This document shows, piece after piece, positions 29,106 to 39,777 of a stretch of 64,000 bases of DNA. The notes beneath the pieces are model-generated. The model was not told the DNA's origin. It did no database searches and worked only from the letters and a program-made list of their open reading frames with translations. Position 1 is the first letter of the stretch. Each line of letters opens with the position of its first letter. The stretch lies in assembly GCF_010723305.1 (NCBI RefSeq), contig NZ_BLKW01000004.1, forward strand, positions 868,001 to 932,000, read 5' to 3'. The position numbers were made by a program, and so were the translations under genes. The DNA is from Mycobacterium botniense (GTDB taxonomy: Bacteria; Actinomycetota; Actinomycetes; Mycobacteriales; Mycobacteriaceae).

Positions 29106-30854
29106 TCACAGCCCCAAATCGGCCTCGAACGCTGCCTCTTCAAGCCGGTGCTTGATGGTGGTCAGGAAACGTCCGGCATCGGCGCCGTCGATCAGCCGGT
29201 GGTCGTACGTGAGCGGCAGATAGCAGATGGAGCGGATACCGATCGATTCATTGCCGTTCTCGTCGACGACCACCCGGGGACGTTTGACGACGGCCCCGGT
29301 ACCCAAGATGGCAGCCTGCGGCGGGACCAGGATCGGGGTGTCGTGCAGCGCGCCCTGGCTGCCGATATTGGTGATGGTAAACGTGCCGCCGGAGAGCTCG
29401 TCGGGTTTCAAGTCACCCGACCGCGCGCGGGCGGCGATATCGGCGATGGCGCGCGCCAGCCCGGCCAGCGAGAGGTCGCCGGCGTTGTGGATGACCGGTG
29501 AGAGCAGACCCTGCTCGGTGTCGACGGCGAACCCGAGGTGCTCGGCGTCGTAGTAGGTGATTTCCTTGGTTTCCTCGTTATAGCTGGCGTTGATGTTGGG
29601 GTGGATCTTCAGCGCGTCGATCACCGCCCGGGCGATGAACGGCAGATACGTCAAATTCACCCCCTCACGTTCGGCGAAGGCGGCTTTGGCCCTCGCCCGC
29701 AGCGCCACGATCTTCGTCATGTCCACTTCGTGGGTTTGCGTGAGTTGTGCTGTCGCTAAAAGAGATTCGCGGGTTTTGTTGGCGGTTATCTGGCGAATCC
29801 GGCTGGCTTTCTGGGTGGTGCCCCGCAGATGCGCCAATGCGGGCACGGAGGGGGTCGGCGCCGCCGGGCCCCGTCCGGGCGGTGGCGGTGTCGGCGCCGT
29901 GCGCACCTCGTCTTTTCGCCGGACGGCAGCCAGCACATCCTGCTTGCGGATGCGCCCGCCCACACCGGTGCCTCTGATCTGGCTGAGGTCAACACCGTTG
30001 TCTGCCGCCAGCTTTCGCACTAGCGGGGTGACGTAGGGCGCGCCTGGTGGGGTGGCGGCCGCAGCGGGCCGGGGCGGCGGCGCTTCGGCCGTGGGCACCG
30101 GCTGAGGTTGCGGTGCGGGTTGGGCTTGCGGCGCCGGCTCCGACGGCGGTGTCACCCCGGCCTTGGGTGCAGGTGGCGGGGCTGGCGGTGCAGGTGCCGG
30201 CGCCGCGGCGGGCTGGGGTGGTTGGGTTGCCGGCTCAGGTTCAGTCGCCGGCGCAGCCGTGCTGTCGGCGGCCACCCCGATCCGGGCCAGCTCGCCGCCG
30301 ACCGGGACAGTGGAGTCTTCGTCGGCGGTGATACTGACCAGCGTGCCGGCCACCGGAGAGGGGATTTCGGTGTCGACTTTGTCGGTCGACACTTCCACCA
30401 GGGGCTCGTCGACCTGCACATGATCGCCGACCTTTTTCAGCCAGCGGGTCACCGTGCCCTCGGCCACCGATTCACCGAGTTCAGGCATCAGCACCGGTGT
30501 GGACTGGCCGGAAGCCGCCGCGGCCGGTGGCGGTGCGGTCTGGGGTTGCGGTGCGCTCTCGGGTTCTGATGGGGATGGGGCCGGTGGCGGGGAGGGCGGC
30601 GCGCCGGTGTCATCCGCGGTGTCACCGATGATGGCCAGCTCACCGCCAACCTGGACGATGTCGTCCTCCTGGGCGATGATCTTGGTGAGCACACCGGCCG
30701 CCGGGGACGGGATTTCGGTGTCGACTTTGTCGGTCGACACCTCGACCAGCGGCTCATCGACCTCGACCGTGTCGCCTTCTTGTTTGAGCCAGCGGGTGAC
30801 TGTCCCCTCGGTGACGCTTTCACCGAGTGCCGGCATCTGGACGGAGAAGGCCAT
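29106..30854 (-). CDS. dlaT: Dihydrolipoamide acyltransferase (E2)
   Basis: The E2 core of pyruvate dehydrogenase and, in M. tuberculosis, also of the peroxynitrite reductase/peroxidase complex with AhpC-AhpD-Lpd. The 582-residue protein holds two lipoyl domains of near-equal sequence (residues about 1-78 and 120-198, both with [12 protein letters not shown] carrying the lipoylated Lys) joined by Pro/Ala-rich linkers. A peripheral subunit-binding domain follows ([20 protein letters not shown]), then the catalytic domain ending in [13 protein letters not shown] with the His and Asp of the active site. A GAGGAG ribosome site lies upstream. The linkers are longer than in the 553-residue M. tuberculosis protein. 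Lipoylation enzymes are encoded just downstream. Confidence 0.96.
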   Translation of the reverse strand: MAFSVQMPALGESVTEGTVTRWLKQEGDTVEVDEPLVEVSTDKVDTEIPSPAAGVLTKIIAQEDDIVQVGGELAIIGDTADDTGAPPSPPPAPSPSEPESAPQPQTAPPPAAAASGQSTPVLMPELGESVAEGTVTRWLKKVGDHVQVDEPLVEVSTDKVDTEIPSPVAGTLVSITADEDSTVPVGGELARIGVAADSTAAPATEPEPATQPPQPAAAPAPAPPAPPPAPKAGVTPPSEPAPQAQPAPQPQPVPTAEAPPPRPAAAATPPGAPYVTPLVRKLAADNGVDLSQIRGTGVGGRIRKQDVLAAVRRKDEVRTAPTPPPPGRGPAAPTPSVPALAHLRGTTQKASRIRQITANKTRESLLATAQLTQTHEVDMTKIVALRARAKAAFAEREGVNLTYLPFIARAVIDALKIHPNINASYNEETKEITYYDAEHLGFAVDTEQGLLSPVIHNAGDLSLAGLARAIADIAARARSGDLKPDELSGGTFTITNIGSQGALHDTPILVPPQAAILGTGAVVKRPRVVVDENGNESIGIRSICYLPLTYDHRLIDGADAGRFLTTIKHRLEEAAFEADLGL

Positions 30855-31087
30855 TGTGTTGACTCCTCGATCGGTCGGTCGGTCATCGCACGGGACCTCT
30901 GTCTCACCCGCAGCGTCCGTGGGCGGTGCCCAAGTCGATTATCGAAACCATCCTGTCACTGCGGCAGACTCGACCCACACCCAGGGCAGCGGCGTTCCCG
31001 ATGGTGTGGGAAAGCGGCAACGGGTCGTGACGTTGGTCAGATGGGTCGGCCCGATCCCGCCCGCCGCAGCTGCGGCAGCGCTCGGCC

Positions 31088-31435
31088 TTACAGCTCGCGC
31101 GCTGTTGTTCCCCGCGGTCGCCGCACCAACAGCGCGCCGCCGGCGGCGATGACCCCCGCAATCGTCAACGGTATGCTCCACGCACGCCGACTCGACAGTG
31201 ACGACTGGCATTCGGCTACATAATCGGTGTGCGGCACCAGCTGGCTGACGATGGGGAGGTTCGCCGGGTTCTGGTTGTTGGCTGATTGCGCCGACGAGAG
31301 ATTCGATGCCACCGCGTTGCCGCACCCGATGGAACCGCTCCCGCCACCTGACACCGACACCGGCAGGAACAACCCGATCAGCCCGGCCGCCAAAACCGCG
31401 GCACCGATAATCACGATCACCCGCCGCGCGCCCAT
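31088..31435 (-). CDS. Small membrane protein of unknown function, two spans
   Basis: A 115-residue protein with one hydrophobic span near the N-terminus (VIVIIGAAVLAAGLIGLFLPV) and one near the C-terminus (WSIPLTIAGVIAAGGALLV), and a roughly 55-residue external loop between them with two Cys (GSIGCGNA, VAECQSS) that could form a disulfide. The C-terminus is basic. The ATG at 31435 has GGAAAGG about 7 nt upstream, which supports it. No homologue is recognised by name. It sits between dlaT and pepB, where M. tuberculosis has ephD. Confidence 0.72.
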   Translation of the reverse strand: MGARRVIVIIGAAVLAAGLIGLFLPVSVSGGGSGSIGCGNAVASNLSSAQSANNQNPANLPIVSQLVPHTDYVAECQSSLSSRRAWSIPLTIAGVIAAGGALLVRRPRGTTAREL

Positions 31436-31593
31436 ATGTGTGCCTTTCCACGGCTTAAACCAGAGCGAGTGTAGCCGTGGCGGACCGTGTCTAAACGCGA
31501 AACGGAATAAAGGCGCCCGATCGGCACGGCAGGCACCAGGGTGCAAGCCGTGCCGCGCGGGGTCAACGGTGCTGCCGCGGACCGCGGCAGCGA

Positions 31594-33135
31594 TCAGCCG
31601 TGCTCTGCAATGTCCTCCAGCACCGCGAACATGGTGCGGGTGGGGACACCGGTGCCGCCTTTGGGCGTGTAACCCCAGGGGTTTCCGGTGTTGTAGGCCG
31701 GGCCGGCCACGTCGATATGAGCCCACGACACGGTATCGGGAACAAACTCGCGCAGGTAGACGCCGGCCACCAGCATGCCGGCGAAACGCTGGCCGCTCAC
31801 ATTGGTCAAGTCGGCCACCGTCGACTTCAGCTCGTCTTTGAGCTCCTCGGGCAGTGGCATCGGCCAGCCGTTCTCGCCGACCCGCTGCGAGATGGCGGCC
31901 ACCCGGTCGCGGAACTCGTCGCTGCCCATCACCCCCGGCGTGCGGGTCCCCAAGGCTATCGTCTGCGCACCGGTCAGCGTCGATGTCTCGATGAGGTAAT
32001 CAGGGTTGTCCTCGCATGCCCGCACGATCGCATCAGCCAGGATCAGTCGACCCTCGGCATCGGTGTTGAGCACTTCGACGGTGGTGCCACCATAGTGGGT
32101 CAGCACATCACCGGGTCTTTGCGCGGTTCCCGACGGCATGTTCTCGGCCATGGGCACGGTGGCGATCACGTCGATCGGCAACTTCAGCTGCGCGGCCAGT
32201 GTCACGGTGGCGATGACCGCGGCCGCCCCCGCCATATCCGAGGTCATGTGATGCATGTTCGACGCCGGTTTGATCGAGATACCGCCGGTGTCGAACGTGA
32301 TGCCCTTGCCCACCAGGGCGACCTTCTTGGCTGCTTTCGGGTTTTTCGCCAGCTGTGACCCGCGGTGGATCAGCCGCACCAGCCGCGGCGGCCGGGACGA
32401 GCCCTTGCCGACCCCGATCACCCCCCCGTAGCCGGCGTCCTGCAGCGCCTTGTCATCGAGCACCTCGACGTCCAGGCCCGCGGACTCGCCCAAAGCCTGT
32501 GCCCGTGCGGCGAATTCAGCGGGGAAAAGGTGGCTGGGCGGGGTGTTGACGAAGTCGCGGGCGGTAGCGACCGCGGCCGCGACCGCCGCGGCGTGTGCGG
32601 CCTGCGTTTTGGCCTCCCTGGCTGTGGACAGCACGGTGATTTTGCGCAGCCCACGGTCTTTCGGGGCGGTCTTTTCGCTGCGGAAAGCGGTGAACCGATA
32701 GCTGCCCAGGATGAGACCTTCGACGGTGGCGGCCATGTCCAGTTCGGACAGCGTCGTAATCACCGATTCGGCGCCCCCGAGCGACCGGGCGGCCGCACCG
32801 GCCGCGCGACGCAGCGTGTCGGCCGGCCACTCGTCTCGCGGCCCGCCCAGGCCCACCGTCAGCACACTGCCCACCGGTAGTGACGGCACCACCAGCCGGT
32901 TCACCTGTTCGCTGCCGCCGGTGGCGTCCAGAGCGCGCAGCCCCGCCTCGATCTCGGCGACCGCTTCGCCGGGCAGGAATGGGTGGGCTGCGGCGACGAC
33001 CGCGCCGGGCCGGTCGTCATCGCCGGTCGAGACGACCGGCACGATCAACACCGCCGACGCGGCGCCGCGGCGCGGCAGCGTGGAGGCAACGGTGACGTCG
33101 GGGGCAAGGTAACCGGGTTGTCTGCTCACGGCCAT
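31594..33135 (-). CDS. pepB: Leucyl aminopeptidase (M17)
   Basis: A cytosolic metalloexopeptidase of family M17, 513 residues (515 in M. tuberculosis). The dizinc site and catalytic motif are clear: [16 protein letters not shown] with Lys and Asp ligands, [11 protein letters not shown], and [13 protein letters not shown], the PepA signature. The ATG at 33135 ([10 protein letters not shown]) matches the family; an in-frame ATG at 33147 is the alternative. It is divergent from gcvT with about 35 bp between start codons, so the promoters must overlap. In M. tuberculosis an adenylyl cyclase gene (Rv2212) lies between them. Confidence 0.95.
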   Translation of the reverse strand: MAVSRQPGYLAPDVTVASTLPRRGAASAVLIVPVVSTGDDDRPGAVVAAAHPFLPGEAVAEIEAGLRALDATGGSEQVNRLVVPSLPVGSVLTVGLGGPRDEWPADTLRRAAGAAARSLGGAESVITTLSELDMAATVEGLILGSYRFTAFRSEKTAPKDRGLRKITVLSTAREAKTQAAHAAAVAAAVATARDFVNTPPSHLFPAEFAARAQALGESAGLDVEVLDDKALQDAGYGGVIGVGKGSSRPPRLVRLIHRGSQLAKNPKAAKKVALVGKGITFDTGGISIKPASNMHHMTSDMAGAAAVIATVTLAAQLKLPIDVIATVPMAENMPSGTAQRPGDVLTHYGGTTVEVLNTDAEGRLILADAIVRACEDNPDYLIETSTLTGAQTIALGTRTPGVMGSDEFRDRVAAISQRVGENGWPMPLPEELKDELKSTVADLTNVSGQRFAGMLVAGVYLREFVPDTVSWAHIDVAGPAYNTGNPWGYTPKGGTGVPTRTMFAVLEDIAEHG

Positions 33136-33155
33136 CACCCTAACCATGGCCGGTC

Positions 33156-33161
33156 TAGGGT
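33156..33161 (+). promoter_or_regulatory. -10 box (TAGGGT) of gcvT
   Basis: TAGGGT ends 8 nt before the GTG at 33170, consistent with a leaderless gcvT transcript. A glycine riboswitch is therefore not expected ahead of this gene. Confidence 0.4.
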
Positions 33162-33169
33162 GGGCTGTC

Positions 33170-34267
33170 GTGAACGATGACCTGGTGCACGGCCCCCTGG
33201 AAGACCGCCACCGTGAACTTGGCGCCACCTTCGCCGAGTTCAGTGGCTGGCTGATGCCGATTTCCTACGCCGGTACGGTCAGCGAGCACATCGCGACCCG
33301 CACCGCGGTGGGCTTGTTCGACATCAGTCATCTCGGCAAGGCGCTGGTCCGCGGGCCGGGCGCGGCGCAGTTCGTCAACTCGACGCTGACGAACGACTTG
33401 AATCGTATTGGGCCGGGGAAAGCGCAATACACCTTGTGTTGCACCGATTCCGGTGGGGTCATCGACGATTTGATCGCCTACTACGTGGCCGAGGACGAGA
33501 TCTTTTTGGTGCCCAATGCCGCCAACACCGCGGCTGTCGTTGCCGCCTTGCGGGCAGTCGCGCCGCCCGGGGTGGTGATCAGCAACGAGCACCGCTCCTA
33601 CGCTGTGCTGGCGGTGCAGGGGCCCCGTTCGGCCGAGGTGCTCGACGACCTGGGCCTGCCGACCGGCATGGATTACATGAGCTACACCGACGCGTCCTAC
33701 GCCGGGGTGCCGGTGCGGGTGTGCCGCAGCGGATATACCGGTGAGCACGGCTACGAGCTGCTGCCGCCCTGGGAGTCCGCCGGGGTGATTTTCGAACCGC
33801 TGCTGGCAGCGGTCACCGGCGCGGGTGGGCAGCTGGCCGGTCTCGGTGCCCGTGACACGCTGCGGACGGAGATGGGCTACCCGTTGCACGGGCATGAATT
33901 GTCGACTGAGATTTCGCCGCTGCAAGCCGGCTGCGGCTGGGCGGTCGGCTGGAAAAAGGATGCGTTCTTCGGCCGGGATGCACTGCTGGCCGAAAAGGCT
34001 GCAGGACCACGTCGACGGCTGCGTGGCCTGCGGGCCGTCGACCGCGGGGTGCTGCGCCCCCGTCTGACGGTGCGGTGCGGAGACCGCGCGATCGGGATCA
34101 CCACTTCGGGAACGTTTTCTCCGACATTGAAAGTCGGCATCGCGCTGGCGTTGATCGATACCGACGCCGGCGTCGAGGACGGCCAGCACGTCACCGTCGA
34201 CGTGCGCGGGCGCGCAATGGAATGCGAAGTGGTGCGCCTGCCGTTCGTGGCCGCTAAGACGCGATAG
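33170..34267 (+). CDS. gcvT: Aminomethyltransferase (glycine cleavage T protein)
   Basis: GcvT passes the aminomethyl carbon of glycine from lipoylated H protein to tetrahydrofolate, releasing ammonia. The 365-residue product has LHDxH-type N-terminal [47 protein letters not shown], the folate-binding [10 protein letters not shown], and the C-terminal [21 protein letters not shown]. The GTG at 33170 is chosen because an ATG at 33146 would put eight unrelated residues ahead of the family start. No other gcv gene is adjacent. Confidence 0.93.
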   Translation: MNDDLVHGPLEDRHRELGATFAEFSGWLMPISYAGTVSEHIATRTAVGLFDISHLGKALVRGPGAAQFVNSTLTNDLNRIGPGKAQYTLCCTDSGGVIDDLIAYYVAEDEIFLVPNAANTAAVVAALRAVAPPGVVISNEHRSYAVLAVQGPRSAEVLDDLGLPTGMDYMSYTDASYAGVPVRVCRSGYTGEHGYELLPPWESAGVIFEPLLAAVTGAGGQLAGLGARDTLRTEMGYPLHGHELSTEISPLQAGCGWAVGWKKDAFFGRDALLAEKAAGPRRRLRGLRAVDRGVLRPRLTVRCGDRAIGITTSGTFSPTLKVGIALALIDTDAGVEDGQHVTVDVRGRAMECEVVRLPFVAAKTR

Positions 34268-34277
34268 CGCAGACAGC

Positions 34278-34283
34278 TACAAT
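34278..34283 (+). promoter_or_regulatory. -10 box (TACAAT) of ilvE, leaderless
   Basis: TACAAT, one base from the consensus, ends 6 nt before the ilvE ATG at 34290. There is no ribosome site in this spacing, so the mRNA is probably leaderless. Confidence 0.6.
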
Positions 34284-34289
34284 CGCTGG

Positions 34290-35396
34290 ATGACCAGCGG
34301 CCTGCTCGAGTTCACGGTTTCGCCTACCGCAAACCCGACGGTCGACGAGGTACGCGAATCGATTCTGGCGGACCCGGGTTTCGGCAAATACCACACCGAC
34401 CACATGGTGTCGATCGATTACACCGACGGCGAGGGGTGGCATAACGCGCGGGTCATGGCCTACGGGCCGATCGAGCTGGATCCCTCGGCGATCGTGCTGC
34501 ACTACGCGCAAGAAGTCTTCGAAGGGCTCAAAGCATATCGATGGGCCGACGGATCGATCGTGTCGTTTCGCGCTGACGCAAACGCGGCCCGGATGCGATC
34601 GTCGGCTCGCCGCATCGCGATTCCGGAACTACCCGACGAGCTGTTTTTGGAATCGTTGCGTCAGCTGATCGCGGTGGACAAGGCGTGGGTGCCGGCGCCC
34701 GGTGGGGAAGCGGCGCTATATCTGCGGCCTTTCATCTTCGCCACCGAGCCCGGACTCGGGGTGCGCCCAGCCAAGCAATACCGTTATTTGCTGATGGCAT
34801 CACCGGTTGGTGCGTACTTCAAAGGCGGCATCAGGCCGGTCAGCGTGTGGGTGTCGACCGAGTACGTGCGGGCCGCCCCGGGCGGCACCGGCGCGGCCAA
34901 GTTCGGCGGCAACTATGCCGCATCGCTGGTGGCCCAGGCTCAGGCCGCTGAGAATGGTTGCGACCAAGTGGTGTGGCTGGACGCCGTCGAACGCCGCTAC
35001 ATCGAGGAGATGGGCGGGATGAACATCTTCTTCGTGTTCGGCAGCGGTGCTTCCGCGCGGCTGGTCACTCCGGAGCTGTCCGGTTCGCTGTTGCCCGGTA
35101 TCACGCGGGATTCGTTGCTGCAGTTGGCAACCGACGCGGCTATCGGTGTCGAGGAACGCAAGATCGACATCGAAGAGTGGCAGAAGAAGGCCGCTTCAGG
35201 CGAGATCACCGAGGTGTTCGCCTGCGGCACCGCCGCCGTCATCACCCCGGTGTCGCGGGTCAAATACGGTGATGTCGAGTTCACCATCGCCGACGGGGAA
35301 CCGGGTGAAGTGACGATGGCGCTGCGCGACACCTTGACCGGAATCCAGCGGGGCACCTTCGTCGACACCCACGGCTGGATGGCGCGGCTGGGCTGA
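34290..35396 (+). CDS. ilvE: Branched-chain amino acid aminotransferase
   Basis: A PLP fold-type IV transaminase that completes valine, leucine and isoleucine synthesis (also methionine salvage in mycobacteria). The 368 residues equal the M. tuberculosis length. The PLP lysine lies in [11 protein letters not shown]. Other family segments are [31 protein letters not shown] and [14 protein letters not shown]. The gene is convergent with cobS, 33 bp apart. Confidence 0.97.
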   Translation: MTSGLLEFTVSPTANPTVDEVRESILADPGFGKYHTDHMVSIDYTDGEGWHNARVMAYGPIELDPSAIVLHYAQEVFEGLKAYRWADGSIVSFRADANAARMRSSARRIAIPELPDELFLESLRQLIAVDKAWVPAPGGEAALYLRPFIFATEPGLGVRPAKQYRYLLMASPVGAYFKGGIRPVSVWVSTEYVRAAPGGTGAAKFGGNYAASLVAQAQAAENGCDQVVWLDAVERRYIEEMGGMNIFFVFGSGASARLVTPELSGSLLPGITRDSLLQLATDAAIGVEERKIDIEEWQKKAASGEITEVFACGTAAVITPVSRVKYGDVEFTIADGEPGEVTMALRDTLTGIQRGTFVDTHGWMARLG

Positions 35397-35429
35397 CGCC
35401 GGCACCCCCGGGCTCGTGGTGGCCACGCG

Positions 35430-36164
35430 TTAGAACCGCGCCAGCCCGACCAGGACCAGCGCGCACACCGTCGTCGTCGTTTCGATCGCCGCGCCCAGCA
35501 CGTCACCGGTGATACCGCCGAATCGGCGCACGCAGTGCCCGACCAGCACCTGGCCGCAGGCCAGCGCCAGCAGCACCGCCGACGGCCCTTGCCACAGCCG
35601 CGGGCCCGCCGCCAGCGAGGCGGTCACCAGCACCCCCACCCAGGCCGCCACCACCGGGCCGGGCTGGGTGCCGGCGACATGCGCGCCGAGGATGCTGCCC
35701 TGGGCAGCAGGCACCGAGCGGCGGCACGCCAGCACCGCAGCGACCCGGCCGGCCCAGACGGCGACCGTGATCCCGGCCGCGCTCAGCGCGGCGAAAGCCA
35801 GCCCCTGCAGCGTGATCACCAACACGACAGCAGCCACGCCGAACGGCCCGGCCCTCCCGTCGCGCATCACCGCGAGCGCGCGGGGCGCCGGCCCGTAGCA
35901 GCCCAGTGCGTCGGCGGTGTCGGCCACACCGTCGATGTGCAGTCCGCGGGTCACGGCCAGCACTGCGGCGACCGCGAGCAGTCCGGACAGTGGACTGGCC
36001 GGGCCGAACACCAGTCCGCCAGCCCACGCGACGGCCGCCGCCAGCCCGCCCAGCGCCGCGCCGACCACCGGCAGCGCGGTCAAAGCACCGCGGCCAAGCG
36101 GGTGGGCCCCCCGCACGGGAACGACGGTTTCGAACGCTAAAGCTGTTGCGAGTGAACGGATCAC
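35430..36164 (-). CDS. cobS: Adenosylcobinamide-GDP ribazoletransferase (cobalamin synthase)
   Basis: CobS joins adenosylcobinamide-GDP and alpha-ribazole to finish cobalamin. It is a polytopic membrane protein of 244 residues with about six hydrophobic spans. The cytosolic acidic motif is [16 protein letters not shown] (family DGxxDxxDA). The start overlaps the cobT stop by 4 nt (ATGA), so it is the last gene of the cobUTS set. Confidence 0.94.
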   Translation of the reverse strand: MIRSLATALAFETVVPVRGAHPLGRGALTALPVVGAALGGLAAAVAWAGGLVFGPASPLSGLLAVAAVLAVTRGLHIDGVADTADALGCYGPAPRALAVMRDGRAGPFGVAAVVLVITLQGLAFAALSAAGITVAVWAGRVAAVLACRRSVPAAQGSILGAHVAGTQPGPVVAAWVGVLVTASLAAGPRLWQGPSAVLLALACGQVLVGHCVRRFGGITGDVLGAAIETTTTVCALVLVGLARF

Positions 36165-37225
36165 CGAGATTCAGCTCCGGGGCCGTCATCACGGTTGGAC
36201 ACTCCCGCGCTGGAAAACGTGGCCATCGATGACAGCGCGGTCACCGCTGCCCGCAGCACCAGCAGCGCCACCGCGGCGCCGGTGCCCTCGCCCACGCGCA
36301 TCCGCAGGTCCAGGATCGGATCCAGCTGGAGAGCGGCCAGCGCAAGCTGGTGAGCCGGTTCAGGAGAACGGTGTCCGGCCTGCCACCACTGCCGCGCACC
36401 CGGCGCCAAGCGCTCGGCGACCAGCCCCGCTGCCGTCACCGCCGTCCCGTCCAGCAGCAGAGGTGTGCGCCGGACCGCCGCCTGCGCGCAAAAGCCGGCC
36501 ATCGCGGCCAGGTCCGCCCCGCCGCAGCAGCGCAGCAACCCGACGGGGTCCGGGCGCACCGATTGTGCCCGGAACAACGCATCGCGCACCGCGGCTGTTT
36601 TGCGGGCCCACCCGGCGTCGTCTATCCCGGTCCCGCGGCCGACCACGGCGACTGGTTCGGTATCGGTGAGCGATGCAACCAGAACCGCTGCGGCAGTGGT
36701 GTTTCCGATTCCCATATCACCGGCGATGAGAAGATCCGCTCCGGTGTCGACTTCCTCGTCGGCGATTCGCCGGCCCGCTTCGACCGCGCCGACGACCTCA
36801 TCGTCGGTGAGCGCATCCTCTTTGGCGATGTTTCCGCTGGAGCGGCGAATTTTGTAAGCACCAATGTGTTTTGACAGCGGGTCGGCGTCCACGGCCAGAT
36901 CCACCACCCGAACCGTCGCGTCGGCGGCACCGGCCAGCGCGTTGATCGCCGCACCCCCCGCGTCGATGGTGGCGACCATCTGGGCCGTCACTTGCGGCGG
37001 GTAGGCAGACACCCCGCACCGGGCGACCCCGTGGTCACCGGCGAACACCACAATCCGTGAACGTTCGAATTGCCTTGGTGGACAGCGTCCTTGGCACGCG
37101 GCGACCCACACCGACAAATCCTCGAGCCGGCCCAGGGCGCCCCGCGGCTTTGTCAGCGCGTCTTGCCGTGCCCGGGCGGCAGCGGCGGTGCCCGCGTCGG
37201 GCGGGAGCACAGGTGGGAACTTCAT
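36161..37225 (-). CDS. cobT: Nicotinate-nucleotide-dimethylbenzimidazole phosphoribosyltransferase
   Basis: CobT activates 5,6-dimethylbenzimidazole with nicotinate mononucleotide to alpha-ribazole phosphate. The 354-residue product has [15 protein letters not shown] at the N-terminus, [10 protein letters not shown], the [11 protein letters not shown] motif and the C-terminal [12 protein letters not shown] with the catalytic Glu. It overlaps cobU upstream and cobS downstream by 4 nt each. Confidence 0.95.
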   Translation of the reverse strand: MKFPPVLPPDAGTAAAARARQDALTKPRGALGRLEDLSVWVAACQGRCPPRQFERSRIVVFAGDHGVARCGVSAYPPQVTAQMVATIDAGGAAINALAGAADATVRVVDLAVDADPLSKHIGAYKIRRSSGNIAKEDALTDDEVVGAVEAGRRIADEEVDTGADLLIAGDMGIGNTTAAAVLVASLTDTEPVAVVGRGTGIDDAGWARKTAAVRDALFRAQSVRPDPVGLLRCCGGADLAAMAGFCAQAAVRRTPLLLDGTAVTAAGLVAERLAPGARQWWQAGHRSPEPAHQLALAALQLDPILDLRMRVGEGTGAAVALLVLRAAVTALSSMATFSSAGVSNRDDGPGAESR

Positions 37226-37758
37226 CTGATCCCCGGCTTAATCGGCACCGGCTGGCCGGCCACCAGCAATACCACCCGCTCGCACAGGGCGGCGAGCCGC
37301 TGGTTGAGCCCGCCTAGTTCGTCGGCGAATCGGCGGCCGGCCGCGGTGGCGGGCACCACCGTCATCCCAACCTCCGGGCTGACCAGCATCAGCGTGGAGC
37401 GAAACGCCCGCACTGCCGCGACCAGCTCCTCGACATCGACCGCCACCGATCCAGTGTCCCAAGCGCGGTGGCGGTCCAGAGTGGCGGTCAGCCAGGCGCC
37501 CACATCGTCGATCAATGTGGGAGTGTCCGGTGACTGCCGTAATTCCGTAGCGATGTCGTCGGTTTCAACTGTCACCCAGTGCTCGGGCCGCCGGCCGCGG
37601 TGCTCGGCGATCCGCTGCGACCATGCGGCATCATCGAGGACGGGCGAGCCGGTCGCCAGGTAGCGCACGGCCTGTCCGGGCGGCAGCGACTCGGCGAGGG
37701 CTGCCTCTGCCCACTGGGATTTGCCTGACCTGATCCCGCCCAGTACCAGGGTTCGCAC
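37222..37758 (-). CDS. cobU: Adenosylcobinamide kinase / guanylyltransferase
   Basis: CobU phosphorylates and then guanylylates adenosylcobinamide. The 178-residue protein has the P-loop GGIRSGKS at the N-terminus and [13 protein letters not shown], which carries the His that receives [14 protein letters not shown] and [18 protein letters not shown] follow. The start is a GTG at 37758. It lies 25 bp after the upstream DUF3043 gene and overlaps cobT by 4 nt. M. tuberculosis keeps cobU elsewhere on the chromosome, so this compact cobUTS order differs. Confidence 0.94.
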   Translation of the reverse strand: MRTLVLGGIRSGKSQWAEAALAESLPPGQAVRYLATGSPVLDDAAWSQRIAEHRGRRPEHWVTVETDDIATELRQSPDTPTLIDDVGAWLTATLDRHRAWDTGSVAVDVEELVAAVRAFRSTLMLVSPEVGMTVVPATAAGRRFADELGGLNQRLAALCERVVLLVAGQPVPIKPGIR

Positions 37759-37783
37759 GGTGGGTCAGCCAGCTTTCCGGTAG

Positions 37784-38476
37784 TTACCCGACACTGGCGC
37801 CGCGGGTGACCTGAGGCCGGGGTGCCCGCATCCGGCGCAATTGGGACGCCCGGCTGGCCGCGTACAGGCCGAGTCGCCACCGGCTTTCGGTATTGTCCGG
37901 GAATTTCGCGTCGACCAGTGTGCTGACTTTGCGACCTAAGACGATCCCGTCGACCACCATGATGATCATCAGGACCATCATGGCGGGCGACATGTAGACC
38001 TGCAGCTGCGGGACGGCGACCATGACGAACAGCAGTGCCAGCGTCGACGGCATGAACAATCCCAGCGCGTTGCGGCGAGCGTCCACCACATCGCGGACAA
38101 ATCGGCGTACCGGGCCCCGGTCGCGTGGCAGCAGATAGGCCTCGTCGCCGGCCATCATGCGCTCCCGGCGCTGTGCCATCTGGGCCCGCTGTCGTGCCCT
38201 TTCCGCTCGGCGTTCCGCGCGGCTCAGTTTGGGTTGGGCCAGCGACTTACGGCGTGCCCGTGCCTCGGCGAGGGTCATGGGCGCCGGTGGCAGCGGGCCG
38301 CGGCGTCTGGCAGCGTCGCTGCGTTTCGGGGTGGGACGCCCTTTGGGCGCGGTGGTACGTGATTTGCGCCGGGCGGCAGATGTCGACTCGATGCCCGGGG
38401 CGGTCACCGATGCGTCAGCACCACCGTCTCGTTGCGCCTCGTCGCCGTCAGCCTTCCTACGGCCCAGCAGTTTCAC
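37784..38476 (-). CDS. DUF3043 membrane protein (Rv2206-like)
   Basis: A 230-residue protein. The N-terminal half is highly charged, with a coiled-coil-like basic stretch ([24 protein letters not shown]) between residues 90 and 125. Two adjacent membrane spans follow ([39 protein letters not shown]), then a short soluble tail. The function is unknown. The GTG start at 38476 lies 7 nt from a -10 box, so it is leaderless. It is the first gene of a probable operon with cobU, cobT and cobS. Confidence 0.88.
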   Translation of the reverse strand: MKLLGRRKADGDEAQRDGGADASVTAPGIESTSAARRKSRTTAPKGRPTPKRSDAARRRGPLPPAPMTLAEARARRKSLAQPKLSRAERRAERARQRAQMAQRRERMMAGDEAYLLPRDRGPVRRFVRDVVDARRNALGLFMPSTLALLFVMVAVPQLQVYMSPAMMVLMIIMVVDGIVLGRKVSTLVDAKFPDNTESRWRLGLYAASRASQLRRMRAPRPQVTRGASVG

Positions 38477-38483
38477 AGTCGTC

Positions 38484-38489
38484 AGGGTA
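38484..38489 (-). promoter_or_regulatory. -10 box (TACCCT) of the DUF3043-cobUTS operon
   Basis: On the minus strand TACCCT ends 7 nt before the GTG at 38476. There is no long leader and so no room for a cobalamin riboswitch. Confidence 0.45.
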
Positions 38490-38545
38490 CTTCGCGACCG
38501 TCGCCACGTGTCACGGTCGGGCATGCAGCGCAGCGTGGCCGGTCC

Positions 38546-38551
38546 TACGCT
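38546..38551 (+). promoter_or_regulatory. -10 box (TACGCT) of the glycerate kinase gene
   Basis: TACGCT ends 7 nt before the ATG at 38559. It faces the leaderless promoter of the divergent DUF3043 gene 57 bp away. Confidence 0.45.
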
Positions 38552-38558
38552 TGCTGAG

Positions 38559-39701
38559 ATGAACGGCGTCGGCGCCCCGAAGACGGCTGCTGCCGGCATC
38601 GGGCTCGCGGATGCCCGCAAGCCGGTGCTGCGGGTGCTCATCGCCCCGGATTGCTACGGCGACAGCATGACCGCCGTCGAAGCCGCCGCCGCCATCGCGG
38701 CGGGCTGGGATCGGGCGCGGCGCGGGGATCTACTGGCCATCGCCCCGCAATCTGACGGTGGCCCGGGCTTCGTGGCGGTGCTTTCCAGTCGGTTCGGCGA
38801 GCTGCGCCGGGCGCGGGTGTGCGGACCATTGGACACCGACGTCGACGCCGAGTGGTTGTTCGACACCGACACGGCCACGGCTTATCTGGAATGCGCCCAG
38901 GCCTGCGGTCTGGGCCGTCTGGGCGGACCGGCCACCCCCGAGACGGCCCTGTCCGCCCATAGCCGCGGTGTCGGCCAGCTTCTGGTGGCCGCTCTGCACG
39001 CCGGAGCGAAACGCATTGTGCTCGGACTCGGCGGCAGTGCCTGTACCGACGGTGGGCGGGGGCTGGTCGACGAGCTGGGCGGCTTGGCCGCGGGCCGCCG
39101 GCGGCTGGCGGAAGTGGAGCTGATCGGCGCCTGCGATGTGGAATATCCGCTGCTGGGGCCCTGGGGTGCGGCCCGGGTCTTCGGGCCGCAGAAGGGCGCT
39201 GATGCCCGCGCTGTCACCGAGCTCGAACGGCGGCTTACGCTGTGGGCCGTCCAGCTGGACACCGCTGCCGGGCGGGCCGTCAGTGCGGTGTCGGGGGCGG
39301 GCGCGGCCGGGGGTATCGGGGCGGCGCTGTTGGCGTTGGGCGGCCGGTGTGAATCCGGCGCCGCGATAGTCGCTGAGCACACCCGCCTGGCCCAGGATCT
39401 TGCGGCGGCTGACCTGGTGATCACCGGGGAGGGCCGGTTAGACGAGCAGTCGCTGCACGGCAAGGTGGTCGGAGCGCTCGCGAGTGCCGCGCGGGCGCGG
39501 CATATTCCGGTGCTGGTGCTGGCCGGGCAAGTCGTGCTGGACGACACCGCGCTGCGCGCAGCCGGGTTGGCCGCCTACGCCCTTGCCGACTACGCCGGTT
39601 CGGTCCGGCTGGCCCTGGCAGATGCGGCCAACCAGCTGATGGGATTGGCGTCACAGGTGGCGGCGCGACTCGGGAATAGCGACATGACAGGGTACCGTTG
39701 A
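38559..39701 (+). CDS. Glycerate kinase (GckA/GlxK type 2 fold, Rv2205c-like)
   Basis: Glycerate kinases phosphorylate glycerate with ATP. The 380-residue product has the N-terminal [19 protein letters not shown], which matches APDSFKGSLSA-type starts, then [16 protein letters not shown], the VFGPQKGA loop, [17 protein letters not shown] and [15 protein letters not shown], all family landmarks. The Ser/Lys usually found after APDSFK is changed to CYGD, so kinetic behaviour may differ. The ATG at 38559 is favoured by a -10 box 7 nt upstream; a GTG at 38625 gives 358 residues and is the other candidate. Confidence 0.85.
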   Translation: MNGVGAPKTAAAGIGLADARKPVLRVLIAPDCYGDSMTAVEAAAAIAAGWDRARRGDLLAIAPQSDGGPGFVAVLSSRFGELRRARVCGPLDTDVDAEWLFDTDTATAYLECAQACGLGRLGGPATPETALSAHSRGVGQLLVAALHAGAKRIVLGLGGSACTDGGRGLVDELGGLAAGRRRLAEVELIGACDVEYPLLGPWGAARVFGPQKGADARAVTELERRLTLWAVQLDTAAGRAVSAVSGAGAAGGIGAALLALGGRCESGAAIVAEHTRLAQDLAAADLVITGEGRLDEQSLHGKVVGALASAARARHIPVLVLAGQVVLDDTALRAAGLAAYALADYAGSVRLALADAANQLMGLASQVAARLGNSDMTGYR

Positions 39702-39777
39702 TGCAGTGGGTTTGCCGCGCTGAGCAGACCCGGCCACGAACGTATGGATGGCACGTAGGAACACGTAGGGAGACGCA

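Noticed and set aside
37759..37783. Cobalamin riboswitch ahead of cobU
   Set aside because: Only 25 bp lie between the DUF3043 stop and the cobU start, too short for a cobalamin riboswitch.
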